Source of the DNA: Nonomuraea fuscirosea
Lineage (GTDB): Bacteria > Actinomycetota > Actinomycetes > Streptosporangiales > Streptosporangiaceae
Direction of reading: 5' to 3'
Length of the DNA: 64,000 nucleotides
Assembly: GCF_003001935.1 (NCBI RefSeq)
Contig: NZ_PVNG01000004.1
Coordinates: 62,001 to 126,000 of the forward strand
In this document: positions 49,212 to 58,529 of the stretch, piece after piece
Layout of the letters: every line of letters begins with the position of its first letter
Position numbering within the stretch: the stretch's first letter is position 1
The notes under the pieces: generated by a model
Databases searched by the model: none
Seen by the model: the letters and a program-made list of their open reading frames with translations, nothing else
Told to the model about the DNA's origin: nothing
Made by a program: the position numbers and the translations under genes

Positions 49212-49985
49212 GTGCCCGGGGAAGAGGTGCTGACCGGCGGTGGTGTGAACCACGTGGTCAGGGCGGGCGCCACCGTACGCCGCCCGGCGGGCCCCTGGAC
49301 GCCGGCCGTGCACGCGCTGCTGCGGCACCTGGAGGCGCGCGGGTTCACCGGCGCGCCGCGCGCGCACGGGCTCGACGAGCACGGGCGGGAGGTCCTCGAC
49401 TTCGTGCCGGGCGAGGCCGCCGACCATCCGCTGCCCGCGTGGTCACGCACCGACGACGCGCTGACCCGGGCGGCCCGGCTGCTGCGCGGCTACCACGACG
49501 CCACCGCGGATTTCGCGCCCCCGCCGGACGCGGTCTGGTACTTCCCGCCGGTCGAGCCGGCCGAGGTCGTCTGCCACGGGGACGTGGCGCCGTACAACTG
49601 CGTGTTCCGGCACGGGCGGCCGGTCGCGCTGATCGACTTCGACACGGCGCACCCCGGCCCGCGCATCTGGGACGTGGCCTACGCCGCCTACCGGTTCCTG
49701 CCGCTGCACGAGCCCGGCGACCACGACGGCCTGCCGCTCGGCGAGCAGGCGCGGCGGCTGCGGCTGTTCGCCGACGCCTACGGGCTCGGCGCGGCGGACC
49801 GCGCGGCGCTGGTGCGCACGGCACGCGCCCGCCTGCGCCACCTGGTCGCCTTCATGCGCGAACGCGCCGCCGCGGGCGACGCGGCCTTCGCCGGCCACGT
49901 CGCCCGCGGGGACGACCGCTTCTACGAGGCGAACATCGAGCACCTGAGCCGCCACGAGAGCGCTCTCATACGCGCGCTCACGTGA
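49212..49985 (+). CDS. Aminoglycoside/choline-kinase-like phosphotransferase
   Basis: APH-fold kinase of 257 residues from GTG 49212 with a GGAGG site. Brenner motif HGDVAPYNC and the metal-binding ALIDFDTAHPGPRIWDVAYA are intact. The N-lobe is short but has TVRRPAGPWTPAVHALLRHL. Members phosphorylate antibiotics, choline, homoserine or sugars; the sequence does not tell which. It is convergent with the sugar transporter genes, 27 bases apart. Confidence 0.82.
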   Translation: MPGEEVLTGGGVNHVVRAGATVRRPAGPWTPAVHALLRHLEARGFTGAPRAHGLDEHGREVLDFVPGEAADHPLPAWSRTDDALTRAARLLRGYHDATADFAPPPDAVWYFPPVEPAEVVCHGDVAPYNCVFRHGRPVALIDFDTAHPGPRIWDVAYAAYRFLPLHEPGDHDGLPLGEQARRLRLFADAYGLGAADRAALVRTARARLRHLVAFMRERAAAGDAAFAGHVARGDDRFYEANIEHLSRHESALIRALT

Positions 49986-50012
49986 AGCCCGCCCGTCACG
50001 CCGAACGAGAGC

Positions 50013-50921
50013 TCACTTGCTGAACCCCGCCGTCAGGCCGCTGAGCAGTTGGCGGCGGCCCACCACGTACAGGATGAGGATGGGCAGCGTGGTCAGCACG
50101 ACCGAGGCCAGCACCGCGGGCACGTTGATGCTGTACTGACCCTGGAACGACCACAGCGCCAGCGGCAGCGTGCGCTTGTCGGGGCTCTGCGTCAGGATCA
50201 GCGGCAGCAGGAACCCGTTCCAGATCTGCAGCGAGTTGTAGACGGTCACCGTGACCACGGCCGGGCGGGTCAGCGGGAAGGCCAGCCGCCACATCGTCAC
50301 CTGCTCGGTCGCGCCGTCGATCCGCATCGAGTCGAACAGTTCCTTCGGCACGTCCCTGATGAAGTTGGCCAGGATCAGCACCGACAGGGGGATCGCGAAG
50401 GCGATCGAGGGCAGGATCAGCGCCAGCAACGTGTCGTACAGGCCCAGCCTGATGATGATCAGGTAGATCGGGATGACCGTGGCCTGCAGCGGGATCGCCA
50501 GCCCCATGAGGAACAGCGAGTTCGTCCAGCGCAGGAACCGGCTCTCACGGCCCGCCCGCACGATCGCGTACGCCGCCATGAAGCTGAACAGCACGGCCGG
50601 CACGACGGCGCCGAGCGTGGCGATGACGCTGTTGACGAAGTACTGCGGGAAGTCCGCCTCGATGACCATGCCGTAGTTGGCCAGCGTCGGCGCCGCCGGC
50701 GGCGCGAGCGGGTTCTCGGCGTAGTAGTTGCTCTGCGACTTGAAGCTGGTGATGACGATCCAGTAGATCGGCACGATCACGATCGCCAGCCAGATCACGC
50801 TGCTGACGCCGGCCAGCCAGTTGGGGCGCTCGCGGCTGCGGCGCTGCCTGCGGCGGTGGCCTCGCGGCTCCGGGCCGGGAGCGGAGAGCCGCTCGGGGGC
50901 TCTGGTGGGGACGGTCGTCAT
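50013..50921 (-). CDS. bxlG: Carbohydrate ABC transporter permease (MalG/BxlG type)
   Basis: Third gene of a sugar importer operon, 302 residues, starting ATG 50921. Basic N-terminus rich in Arg, then six membrane helices (VIWLAIVIVPIYWIVITSFK first), EAA loop ELFDSMRIDGATEQVTMWRL and C-terminus QLLSGLTAGFSK. Three bases separate it from the second gene. Assigned to xylobiose transport from the adjacent GH3 enzyme, regulator and operator type; the gene symbol is by analogy with Streptomyces. Confidence 0.85.
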   Translation of the reverse strand: MTTVPTRAPERLSAPGPEPRGHRRRQRRSRERPNWLAGVSSVIWLAIVIVPIYWIVITSFKSQSNYYAENPLAPPAAPTLANYGMVIEADFPQYFVNSVIATLGAVVPAVLFSFMAAYAIVRAGRESRFLRWTNSLFLMGLAIPLQATVIPIYLIIIRLGLYDTLLALILPSIAFAIPLSVLILANFIRDVPKELFDSMRIDGATEQVTMWRLAFPLTRPAVVTVTVYNSLQIWNGFLLPLILTQSPDKRTLPLALWSFQGQYSINVPAVLASVVLTTLPILILYVVGRRQLLSGLTAGFSK

Positions 50922-50924
50922 GCG

Positions 50925-51839
50925 TCAGGCCCCTTCGAGCTGGCTGTGGGTGGAGTCGCGGCCGCCGAGCCGGCGCAGCAGCAGCGCCAGGACGAGGCCC
51001 ACGAGGACGAGGATGACCGCGATTGCGCTGGCCGGCCCCATGAGGTTGGCCTGGAAGCCGCGCTTGTACATGTCCAGGGCCAGCACCCGGGTCGCGTCGC
51101 CGGGACCGCCCGCGGTGAGCACGAAGATCAGGTCGAAGAAGGTCAGCGAGCCGACCACCATGAGCGTCGACGACGTGATGATCGTGTACTTGAGCTGCGG
51201 CAGCGTGATGCTGAAGAAGCGGCGGACGCGGCCCGCGCCGTCCAGCTCCGCGGCCTCGTACATGGAACGCGGGATCTGCCGCACGCCGCCCTGGTAGATC
51301 AGCGAGTGGAACGGGATGAACTGCCAGGACACCACGAAGATGACCACGCTGAAGGCCAGCACCGGATCGCCCAGCCAGTCCTGCACCAGCAGGGGGATCT
51401 GCAGCCCCGCGCCGAGACCGAAGTTCGGGTCGAGCAGCGCCTTGAACGTGATCGCCAGCGCCGCCGAGCTGAGCAGCAGCGGGATGAAGTACAGCACCGA
51501 CAGGATCGCGCGATAGCGCTGGTGCCCGGCAAGGAAGACGCCCATGAGGATGCTCGCGGGCGTCTGGACCGCCCAGGACGCCGCCATGACCAGGAAGGTG
51601 ATCCACAGCGCGTGCGGGAGACCGGGGTCGCTCAGCACGGCCCGCCAGCTGTCGAATCCGGCGAGGTGGATCTCGCCGAGCCCGTCCCACTGAGTGAAGC
51701 TCAGCACGAGGACCCCGATGAGCGGGATCACGCCGAAGGCGACGAAGAACAGCAGGGCGGGAAGGGCCAGCCAGCTGAGGGAGCCGCCGCCCCGGCCCGC
51801 CTTCGCGGAGGGCCGGGTGGCGGTCGCTACCGCGCTCAC
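50925..51839 (-). CDS. bxlF: Carbohydrate ABC transporter permease (MalF/BxlF type)
   Basis: Permease of 304 residues; GTG 51839 overlaps the binding-protein stop (GTGA). Six membrane helices and EAA loop SMYEAAELDGAGRVRRFFSI, followed by FVLTAGGPGDATRVLALDMY. Forms the channel with the MalG-type partner. No ATPase gene is in the operon, so an MsiK-like shared ATPase is required. Confidence 0.85.
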   Translation of the reverse strand: MSAVATATRPSAKAGRGGGSLSWLALPALLFFVAFGVIPLIGVLVLSFTQWDGLGEIHLAGFDSWRAVLSDPGLPHALWITFLVMAASWAVQTPASILMGVFLAGHQRYRAILSVLYFIPLLLSSAALAITFKALLDPNFGLGAGLQIPLLVQDWLGDPVLAFSVVIFVVSWQFIPFHSLIYQGGVRQIPRSMYEAAELDGAGRVRRFFSITLPQLKYTIITSSTLMVVGSLTFFDLIFVLTAGGPGDATRVLALDMYKRGFQANLMGPASAIAVILVLVGLVLALLLRRLGGRDSTHSQLEGA

Positions 51840-53200
51840 TTGCCGATGACCGCGTTCATGTTCGTGGCGAACTGCTGCGGCGAGATCGACATCTGGAAGA
51901 GCTTGGAGATGTTGTCGAGCAGCACCTCGGCGGCGGTCGGGCTGAGCGCCTGGTCCCACGACTGGGCGAAGGACTTGGCGTTGACCGCGATGCCGTACAC
52001 GAAGTCGAGGAAGGCCTTGTCCTTGGAGCCGGCGAACTGGGCGTCGGCGCCCTTGACGATCGGCACCGCGCCGGTCGACACCCACTCCTTGACGGACTGG
52101 TCGCTCATCAGCTCGGTGGAGAAGAACTTCTTGGCGATCTCCTTCTGCTCCGGCGTGGCCTTGGAGGAGATCGACATGTACTGGCCGGGGTTGCCGACGG
52201 TGTTGCCGGGGTCACCCTTGCCGCCGTCGATCGGCGGGAAGTTCATGTAGCCGAGGTTGCCGCCGGAGACGAAGTCGCCGCCGTCGGTGGACATGCTGCC
52301 GTACGTCCAGCCGCCGTGCAGCATCATCGCGGCCTTACCGGTGTAGAGCAGCGCCTGGTCGGCGTTGGAGTCGGCGGTGATCGAGGAGAAGCCCTTGACG
52401 AACCCGTCGGCCTTGATCAGCTCCTGCATCTTGCCCAGGGCGTCGATCGCGATCGGGTTGTTCCAGGCGTCCTTCTCACCGTCGAACACGGCCTGGAAGA
52501 CCTCGGGGCCGCCGAGGCGGTCGAAGAGGAACTCCAGCCACATCATGTTGGTCCAGCGCGACTGCCCGCCGAGCGAGAACGGCGCGATGCCCTTGGCGTT
52601 GAACTTGGGCACCAGGTCCATGATGTCGCCCCACGACTGCGGGGGCTGGGCGCCGATCTTGTCGAAGGCGCGCTTGTCGTAGTAGAGGACGATCGGCTGC
52701 ATCGTCTCGCACGGCATCGCGTAGATCTTGCCGTCGATGGTGGCCGCGCCGAAGGACGAGGGGAACAGCCGGTCCTTGACGGCGGCGTTCTGGTCGAACC
52801 ACGAGGTCAGGTCGTCGACCTGGCCGGCCTGGACGTAGCTGCGCAGACCGCCGCCGCCCCAGCCCCAGATGATGGTGGGCGCCTGGCCGGCGCCGATGGC
52901 CGTCTTGATCTTCGTCTTGTACGCGTCGTTCTGGAACGTCGTACCAGTGATCTTGCCGTTGGGGTTGGCCTTGTTGAACCGCTCGACCGTCCTGGTCCGC
53001 ACGCCCTCCTGTGGCTGCGTCGACAGGTACCAATAGGTCGCGCCGCCGCCACCTCCACCACCGCCGCTCGTGGCGCCGGTGCCTCCGCCCGCGCCGGTCT
53101 GGGTGGGTCCTGAACTGCCGCACGCGGCGAGCGCGGCTCCCAGGGGAAGACCCATGGAGAGGCTGAGGAAAGTGCGGCGAGACGTTGTGCTGGGCTCCAC
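51836..53200 (-). CDS. bxlE: Sugar-binding lipoprotein with Tat-type signal (BxlE type)
   Basis: Family 1 solute-binding protein of 454 residues from GTG 53200 (GGAG upstream). The signal has twin arginines in TSRRTFLSLSMGLPLG followed by lipobox LAAC (Cys27), so Tat export and lipid anchoring are likely. After a Gly-rich linker comes a CUT1-type body: VERFNKANPNGKITGTTFQN, MPCETMQPIVLYYDKRAFDK, AAMMLHGGWTYGSMSTDGGD. Divergent from GH3 beta-xylosidase, consistent with xylobiose or another beta-linked disaccharide. Confidence 0.85.
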   Translation of the reverse strand: MEPSTTSRRTFLSLSMGLPLGAALAACGSSGPTQTGAGGGTGATSGGGGGGGGATYWYLSTQPQEGVRTRTVERFNKANPNGKITGTTFQNDAYKTKIKTAIGAGQAPTIIWGWGGGGLRSYVQAGQVDDLTSWFDQNAAVKDRLFPSSFGAATIDGKIYAMPCETMQPIVLYYDKRAFDKIGAQPPQSWGDIMDLVPKFNAKGIAPFSLGGQSRWTNMMWLEFLFDRLGGPEVFQAVFDGEKDAWNNPIAIDALGKMQELIKADGFVKGFSSITADSNADQALLYTGKAAMMLHGGWTYGSMSTDGGDFVSGGNLGYMNFPPIDGGKGDPGNTVGNPGQYMSISSKATPEQKEIAKKFFSTELMSDQSVKEWVSTGAVPIVKGADAQFAGSKDKAFLDFVYGIAVNAKSFAQSWDQALSPTAAEVLLDNISKLFQMSISPQQFATNMNAVIGK

Positions 53201-53577
53201 GCTGATCTCCGTACTCGAATGCCGCGGGCCGGGGGGTCGCGGCGCGTTTGGTCACTGGATGCGCAACTGATGAGATGGCCGGCGGTCGTGGAACGGCATC
53301 GCGGCGATGCCACTCTTCCACCCCTCCTCGTGTCAGCTCATCGAAACATTTTCGACATGACCGCGGGGTTCGCCAATCTAGGTTTCGGCAATAAGGGTGT
53401 CAAGACCTTGTCGATCAACGAAGCCCTGGAAATCCCGGCGAGCGCGTGTAAGGTACTCTCGCGCACGCCTTCAGCTGGCGCTTCGGATGATGAAGGTTCG
53501 GCGCGGCAAGTCGGTCACAGTCTCGAAACATTTCGAAAACTTGCGACAGCGCCGCACCTCTTTAAGGAGTGCAGTAG
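53201..53577. promoter_or_regulatory. Divergent regulatory region with two CGAAA/TTTCG palindromes
   Basis: TCGAAACATTTTCGA at 53341-53355 lies 141 bases upstream of the binding-protein start; TCGAAACATTTCGA at 53523-53536 lies about 42 bases upstream of the GH3 start. Each has perfect TCGAAA/TTTCGA arms with a 3- or 2-base centre. The BxlR regulator of Streptomyces thermoviolaceus is reported to bind a CGAA-N-TTCG repeat, so these are likely sites for the LacI protein encoded downstream, one per promoter. The rest has lower G+C than the genes; AAGGAG precedes the GH3 start. Confidence 0.75.
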
Positions 53578-56073
53578 ATGACGGCTCTAGACCGGACCCC
53601 CACGACGGACCGGGCCCTGGGCCCATGGCAGGATCCGGCGCTCGCCGTGGCCGACCGCGTCGACGCCCTTCTCGCGGAGCTGACCCTGGAGGAGAAGATC
53701 GGCCAGCTCGGCAGCCGGTGGATCGGCAACGACATGCTGGAGCCCGATCAGGATCCCGCCCCCGACCCGGGCGCGGGGCCGGAGCCCGAGACGCTCAACG
53801 TGGCCCCCATGCAGGACGTGTTCGCCGCCTCCGGCACCGTCCCCCTGGAAGAGGCCGTCCGTGACGGGCTCGGTCACCTCACCCGCGTCCACGGCAGCGC
53901 CCCGCTCACCGCCGCCCAGGGAGCGGCCGAGGTCGTCCGGCTGCAGCGGGCCGTGGTCGAGGCGTCCAGGCTGGGCATCCCGGCGATCGTCCACGAGGAG
54001 TGCCTGACCGGCTTCACCGCCTACGGCGCCACCGTCTACCCCGCGGCCATCGCCTGGGCCGCCACGTTCGACCCCGGGCTGGTACGGCGGATGGCCGCCG
54101 CGATCGGCCGCGACATGCGGGCCGTGGGCGTGCACCAGGGGCTGTCGCCGGTGCTGGACGTGGTCCGCGACTACCGGTGGGGCCGGGTCGAGGAGACCAT
54201 GGGGGAGGACCCGTACCTCGTCGCGACCCTCGGCGCCGCCTACGTGGGCGGCCTGGAGAGCGCCGGGATCATCGCCACGCTCAAACACTTCGCCGGCTAC
54301 TCCGCCTCGCGCGCCGCCCGCAACCACGGCCCCGTGCCGATGGGCCGGCGCGAGCTGATGGACATGATCCTGCCGCCCTTCGAGGCGGCCATCGCGCTCG
54401 GCGGCGCCCGCTCGGTGATGAACTCCTACTCCGACGTCGACGGCGTCCCCGCCGGGGCCGACCCGTGGCTGCTGACCGAGGTGCTGCGCGAGGAGTGGGG
54501 GTTCACCGGCACCGTCGTCTCCGACTACTGGGCCGTCCCGTTCCTGGCCACCATGCACCACGTCGCCGCCGACCCCGCTGAAGCGGGCGTCCAGGCGCTC
54601 AGCGCCGGCATCGACGTCGAACTGCCCGACACCCTCGGCTTCGGCCGGCACCTGGCCGAAGCGGTGCGCCGCGGCGAGCTGCCCGAGGCGCTGATCGACC
54701 GGGCCGTGCGCCGCCTGCTCACCCAGAAGGCCGAGCTCGGGCTGCTCGACCCCGGCTGGACCCCCGAGGACTCGGTCGCCGGCGCGGAGTCCGTGGACCT
54801 CGACTCGCCGGGCAACCGCGCCCTGGCCAGGGAGCTGGCCGAGCGGTCGATCATCCTGCTCGACGCCGGGAGCGCCCTGCCGCTGCTCGGCGAGGGCCGC
54901 ACCGCGCCCCGCCGCGTCGCCGTCGTCGGGCCCGCCGCCCACGACCCGCGGACGTTCATGGGCTGCTACGCCTTCCCCAACCACGTCCTGCCCCGGCACC
55001 CGGGCCTCGGGCTCGGCCTCGACGCGCCGACCGTGCTCGACGCGCTCGCGCGCGAGCTGCCGGACGCCGAGCTGCGTTACGAGCGGGGCTGCGACGTGCG
55101 CGGCGACGACCGCTCCGGCTTCGCCGCCGCGCTGGCCGCCGCCCGCGAGGCCGACGTGTGCGTGGCCGTGGTGGGCGACCTGGCCGGCCTGTTCGGGCAC
55201 GGCACCTCGGGCGAGGGCTGCGACGCCGAGGACCTGCGGCTGCCCGGCGCGCAGGCCGACCTGCTGGCCGAGCTGGCCGCCACCGGCACGCCGGTCGTCG
55301 TGGTCGTCGTCTCGGGGCGTCCGTACGCGCTCGGCGAGGTGCACGCGTCGGCCGCCGCGCTCGTCCAGGCGTTCATGCCCGGCGAGGAGGGCGGAGCGGC
55401 CATCGCCGGCGTGCTGTCCGGCCGGGTCCAGCCGGTCGGCCGGCTGCCCGTGCAGATCCCGCGCACACCCGGCGGGCAGCCGGGCACCTACCTGCAGCCG
55501 CCGCTGGGCGCCGACAGCCACGGCATCAGCAACCTCGACCCGACGCCGCTGTTCCCCTTCGGCCACGGCGCCTCCTACACCTCCTTCGAGCTGTCCGATC
55601 TGCGGATCAGCGACACCGAGGTGCCCACCGACGGGGAGTTCACCGTCTCGCTCGCCGTGCGCAACACCGGCGGCCGGGCCGGCGAGGAGGTCGTCCAGCT
55701 CTACCTGCGCGACGTCGTGGCCCAGGTGACCCGGCCGGTCCGGCAGCTCACCGGCTACGCCAGAGTCCGGCTCGAACCCGGGGAGAGCACGCGGGTCAGC
55801 TTCGGCGTGCACGCCGACCGCACCGCGTTCACCGGCCGCGACCTGCGCCGCGTCGTCGAGCCCGGCGACATCGAGGTGCTGGCCGGCACCTCGGCGGCCG
55901 ACCTGCCCTGCCGCGGCACGGTCCGGCTGACCGGGCCGGCCCGCCACGTCGGCCACGACCGGCGGCTCGTGACCACCGTAGAGATCGAGAACGGGAGAAC
56001 CGACGCCATCGAGACCATGATCGAGGGAGCGAACGGCAGCAGGCAGGGGGGTGCCGATGCCGCCCAGTCCTAG
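53578..56073 (+). CDS. bxlA: GH3 beta-xylosidase/beta-glucosidase
   Basis: Retaining exo-glycosidase of 831 residues without signal peptide, so it acts on imported oligosaccharides. The GH3 barrel has IPAIVHEECLTGF, GLSPVLDVVRDYRWGRVEET, IATLKHFAGYSASRAARNHG and the nucleophile Asp316 in TVVSDYWAVPF. The second alpha/beta domain (VAVVGPAAHD, VCVAVVGDLAGLFGHGTSGE) and a C-terminal fibronectin-like domain (VRNTGGRAGEEVVQLYLRD) are complete. HEECLTGF and the overall sequence are closest in my memory to actinobacterial BxlA beta-xylosidases. It overlaps the regulator gene by 17 bases. Confidence 0.87.
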   Translation: MTALDRTPTTDRALGPWQDPALAVADRVDALLAELTLEEKIGQLGSRWIGNDMLEPDQDPAPDPGAGPEPETLNVAPMQDVFAASGTVPLEEAVRDGLGHLTRVHGSAPLTAAQGAAEVVRLQRAVVEASRLGIPAIVHEECLTGFTAYGATVYPAAIAWAATFDPGLVRRMAAAIGRDMRAVGVHQGLSPVLDVVRDYRWGRVEETMGEDPYLVATLGAAYVGGLESAGIIATLKHFAGYSASRAARNHGPVPMGRRELMDMILPPFEAAIALGGARSVMNSYSDVDGVPAGADPWLLTEVLREEWGFTGTVVSDYWAVPFLATMHHVAADPAEAGVQALSAGIDVELPDTLGFGRHLAEAVRRGELPEALIDRAVRRLLTQKAELGLLDPGWTPEDSVAGAESVDLDSPGNRALARELAERSIILLDAGSALPLLGEGRTAPRRVAVVGPAAHDPRTFMGCYAFPNHVLPRHPGLGLGLDAPTVLDALARELPDAELRYERGCDVRGDDRSGFAAALAAAREADVCVAVVGDLAGLFGHGTSGEGCDAEDLRLPGAQADLLAELAATGTPVVVVVVSGRPYALGEVHASAAALVQAFMPGEEGGAAIAGVLSGRVQPVGRLPVQIPRTPGGQPGTYLQPPLGADSHGISNLDPTPLFPFGHGASYTSFELSDLRISDTEVPTDGEFTVSLAVRNTGGRAGEEVVQLYLRDVVAQVTRPVRQLTGYARVRLEPGESTRVSFGVHADRTAFTGRDLRRVVEPGDIEVLAGTSAADLPCRGTVRLTGPARHVGHDRRLVTTVEIENGRTDAIETMIEGANGSRQGGADAAQS

Positions 56074-57079
56074 ACGGGCCACGCTGGCGACGGTGGCGGC
56101 CTCGGCGGGTGTGTCGGTCGCCACCGTCTCGAAGGTGCTCAACGGCCGCAGCGACGTCTCGCCCGCCACCCGGTCGCTGGTGCAGTCGCTGCTGCAGGAG
56201 CACGAGTACGTCGCGCCCGCCCCCCGCCGCGAGCCGGCCGGGCTGGCCACCGTCGAGGTGCAGTTCGACACCGACCTGAACGCGTACTCGACCGAGATCG
56301 TCCAGGGCGCGGTGGCCGCGGGCGCCGAGGAGGGCGTCGGGATCGTGGTCAGCATCAGGAGCGGCACCGAGCGCACCACCGCCTGGGCCCGCGAGCTGGT
56401 CGCGGCCGGGCGGCGCGCGCTGATCGCCGTCACCGGCGAGCTGACCGCCGGGCAGCCCGCCGCGCTGGCCAGGGCCCGGCTGCCGCTCGTCCTCATCGAC
56501 CCGCTCAACCTGCCGCGCACCCGCGTCACCAGCGTCGGCTCGACCAACTTCGCCGGCGGCCTGGCCGCCACCCACCACCTGCTGTCCCTGGGGCACCGGC
56601 GCATCGCCTACATCGGCGGCCCGGCCACCGCCGCCTGCAACCAGGCGCGGCTGCACGGCTACCGCGCCGCCATGGAGGCCGAGGGCGCGCCCGTGCTGCC
56701 CGGCTACGTGCGCTCCAGCCACTTCCGCTACCACAGCGGGGTGGCGGGCGGGGCGGCGGTGCTCGACCTGCCGCGCGCCCCGACGGCGATCTTCGCGGGC
56801 AGCGACGAGATGGCCGTCGGGATCATGGAGGCGGCGCGGGCGCGCGGGCTGCGCATCCCCGAGGACCTCAGCATCGTGGGGTTCGACGACACCCAGATCG
56901 CCCAGGTGACCTCGCCGCCGCTGACGACCATCCGGCAGCCGCTGCGGGAGATGGGCGGGGTCGCGCTGCGTACGGCGTTACGGCTGGCGGCGGGGGAGCG
57001 GATCGACTCCCATCATGTGGAGCTGGCGACGGAACTGGTCGTCCGCGGCTCGACCGCCCCGGTGCCACCGCGCTCCTGA
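56057..57079 (+). CDS. bxlR: LacI-family transcriptional regulator (BxlR-like)
   Basis: Repressor of 340 residues; ATG 56057 follows a GGGGGG site, GTG 56051 is an alternative. HTH: RRATLATVAASAGVSVATVS followed by KVLNGRSDVSPATR. The periplasmic-binding-protein-like effector domain has VQFDTDLNAYSTEIVQGAV, VLIDPLNLPRTRVTSVGSTN, HHLLSLGHRRIAYIGGPA and EDLSIVGFDDTQIAQVTSPP. Co-translated with the GH3 gene; it probably binds the two palindromes upstream and releases them with xylobiose or a similar sugar. Confidence 0.88.
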   Translation: MPPSPRRATLATVAASAGVSVATVSKVLNGRSDVSPATRSLVQSLLQEHEYVAPAPRREPAGLATVEVQFDTDLNAYSTEIVQGAVAAGAEEGVGIVVSIRSGTERTTAWARELVAAGRRALIAVTGELTAGQPAALARARLPLVLIDPLNLPRTRVTSVGSTNFAGGLAATHHLLSLGHRRIAYIGGPATAACNQARLHGYRAAMEAEGAPVLPGYVRSSHFRYHSGVAGGAAVLDLPRAPTAIFAGSDEMAVGIMEAARARGLRIPEDLSIVGFDDTQIAQVTSPPLTTIRQPLREMGGVALRTALRLAAGERIDSHHVELATELVVRGSTAPVPPRS

Positions 57080-57182
57080 CGATCCGCTGCTGTGCGCGGT
57101 CGGGAGCCCGGGCCGGCGGCGGACGCGGAGCCCGTCCAGGCCGGGGTTCCCGTCCGCGCGCGGGAAGAGGCGGCGGGGCGGT

Positions 57183-58265
57183 GTGGTTGCACCGATCGTG
57201 GAGCACAGCAGCGAGGTCGTGGTGATCGGCGCCGGGCAGGCGGGCCTGTCCAGCGCGTACTTCCTGCGCCGGTTCGGGTTCGAGCCGGTCGTCCTCGACG
57301 CGGCCGAAGGGCCGGGAGGGGCGTGGCGGCACCGCTCGCCCTCGCTGACCATGGACAAGGTGCACGGCGTCTTCGACCTGCCCGGCGTGCCCAGGACGCC
57401 CGGCTCCGACGGCGGGCGTCCCGCCGCCGAGGCGGTGCCGGCCTACTACGCCGGCTACGAGCGCGAGATCGGGCTGGACGTCGTGCGCCCGGCCAAGGTC
57501 ACCGCCGTCGGCCACCTGGACGCCGGCCGGCTGCTGGTCGAGTCGGACGCGGGGCGGTGGGCCGCCCGCGCGGTCGTCAACGCCACCGGCACCTGGACGC
57601 GCCCGTACTGGCCCTACCATCCCGGCGCGGCCGATTTCGCGGGCCGGCAGCTCCACTACGCCGGCTACCGGGGACCGGCCGAGTTCGCGGGGCGGCGCGT
57701 GGTCGTGGTGGGCGGCGGGGCGTCGGCGATGCACGTGCTGTCCGAGATCGCCGGCGTGGCCGCCGCGACCGCCTGGGTCACCCGGCGGCCGCCCGTCTTC
57801 AGGGACGACGACTTCGGCGAGGAGGCCAGGCGGGAGGCCGTGGCCATGGTCGAGGAGCGCGTGCGCGCCGGGCTGCCGCCGCAGAGCGTCGTCGGGGTGA
57901 CCGGCCTGACCTACAGCGTCGTCGTCCGCGAGGCGCTGGCGAAGGGCGCTCTCGACCGGCTGCCGATGTTCGGCCGCATCGTGGCGGACGGGGTGGTCTG
58001 GGACGACGGCACGTACGTGGCGGCCGACACGATCGTCTGGGCCACCGGCTTCCGCTCCGCGCTCGACCACCTCGCCCCGCTCAAGCTGAGGGAGCCGGGC
58101 GGCGGCATCCGGGTGGACGGCACGCAGGTGATCAGGGAACCCCGGCTCCAGCTCGTCGGTTACGGCCCCTCGGCCAGCACCACCGGCGCCAACCGAGCCG
58201 GCCGCACGGCCGCCCGCAACGTCCGGAACCTCCTGACCGCCCTCCCCCTCCGCCCCGCCGCCTGA
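57183..58265 (+). CDS. FAD/NAD(P)-dependent flavin monooxygenase-like oxidoreductase
   Basis: Two-dinucleotide-binding flavoprotein of 360 residues. GTG 57183 is assigned; GTG 57198 is possible. FAD motif VVVIGAGQAGLSSAYFL, then LDAAEGPGGAWRHRSPSLTM, a second nucleotide motif VVVVGGGASAMHVLSEI and TIVWATGFRSALDHLAPL before the C-terminal FAD contact. This is the pattern of flavin monooxygenases or YpdA/CzcO-like reductases. Transcribed in the direction of the xyloside genes but separated by about 100 bases; no functional link is evident. Its 3' end is repeated downstream. Confidence 0.82.
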   Translation: MVAPIVEHSSEVVVIGAGQAGLSSAYFLRRFGFEPVVLDAAEGPGGAWRHRSPSLTMDKVHGVFDLPGVPRTPGSDGGRPAAEAVPAYYAGYEREIGLDVVRPAKVTAVGHLDAGRLLVESDAGRWAARAVVNATGTWTRPYWPYHPGAADFAGRQLHYAGYRGPAEFAGRRVVVVGGGASAMHVLSEIAGVAAATAWVTRRPPVFRDDDFGEEARREAVAMVEERVRAGLPPQSVVGVTGLTYSVVVREALAKGALDRLPMFGRIVADGVVWDDGTYVAADTIVWATGFRSALDHLAPLKLREPGGGIRVDGTQVIREPRLQLVGYGPSASTTGANRAGRTAARNVRNLLTALPLRPAA

Positions 58266-58326
58266 CCCCGCCCGTCCCCTCCCCGCCGCCTGACCCCGCT
58301 CACCTGCTCCGCCCCGCCGCCTGACC
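58253..58326 (+). repeat. Three identical 15-bp copies of the oxidoreductase 3' end
   Basis: CCCCGCCGCCTGACC, containing the TGA stop of the oxidoreductase gene, occurs at 58253-58267, 58281-58295 and 58312-58326. Spacing is 28 and 31 bases, so neither copy is in frame with the gene. Confidence 0.8.
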
Positions 58327-58529
58327 TCCGCCCGCCCGCTCAGGCCCGCCCCCTCCCCTCGGACCCGCCTTCCTGACCCGGTCTCGCGGACCCGGATCTC
58401 CTATGGATCATCGTGGAATACCGATTCCGGCATGTCCGGCGGCTGCTCCCGCGAAGGGGTCGACACCCGGTGTGACGCGGGGATAACGTCCTGACATCAG
58501 GATCTTTATCCGGTCAGGAGGTCCCCATC

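Noticed and set aside
53587..56604. Frame of about 1000 codons opposite the GH3 and LacI genes
   Set aside because: Shadow frame with biased composition; the plus strand encodes two complete known families.
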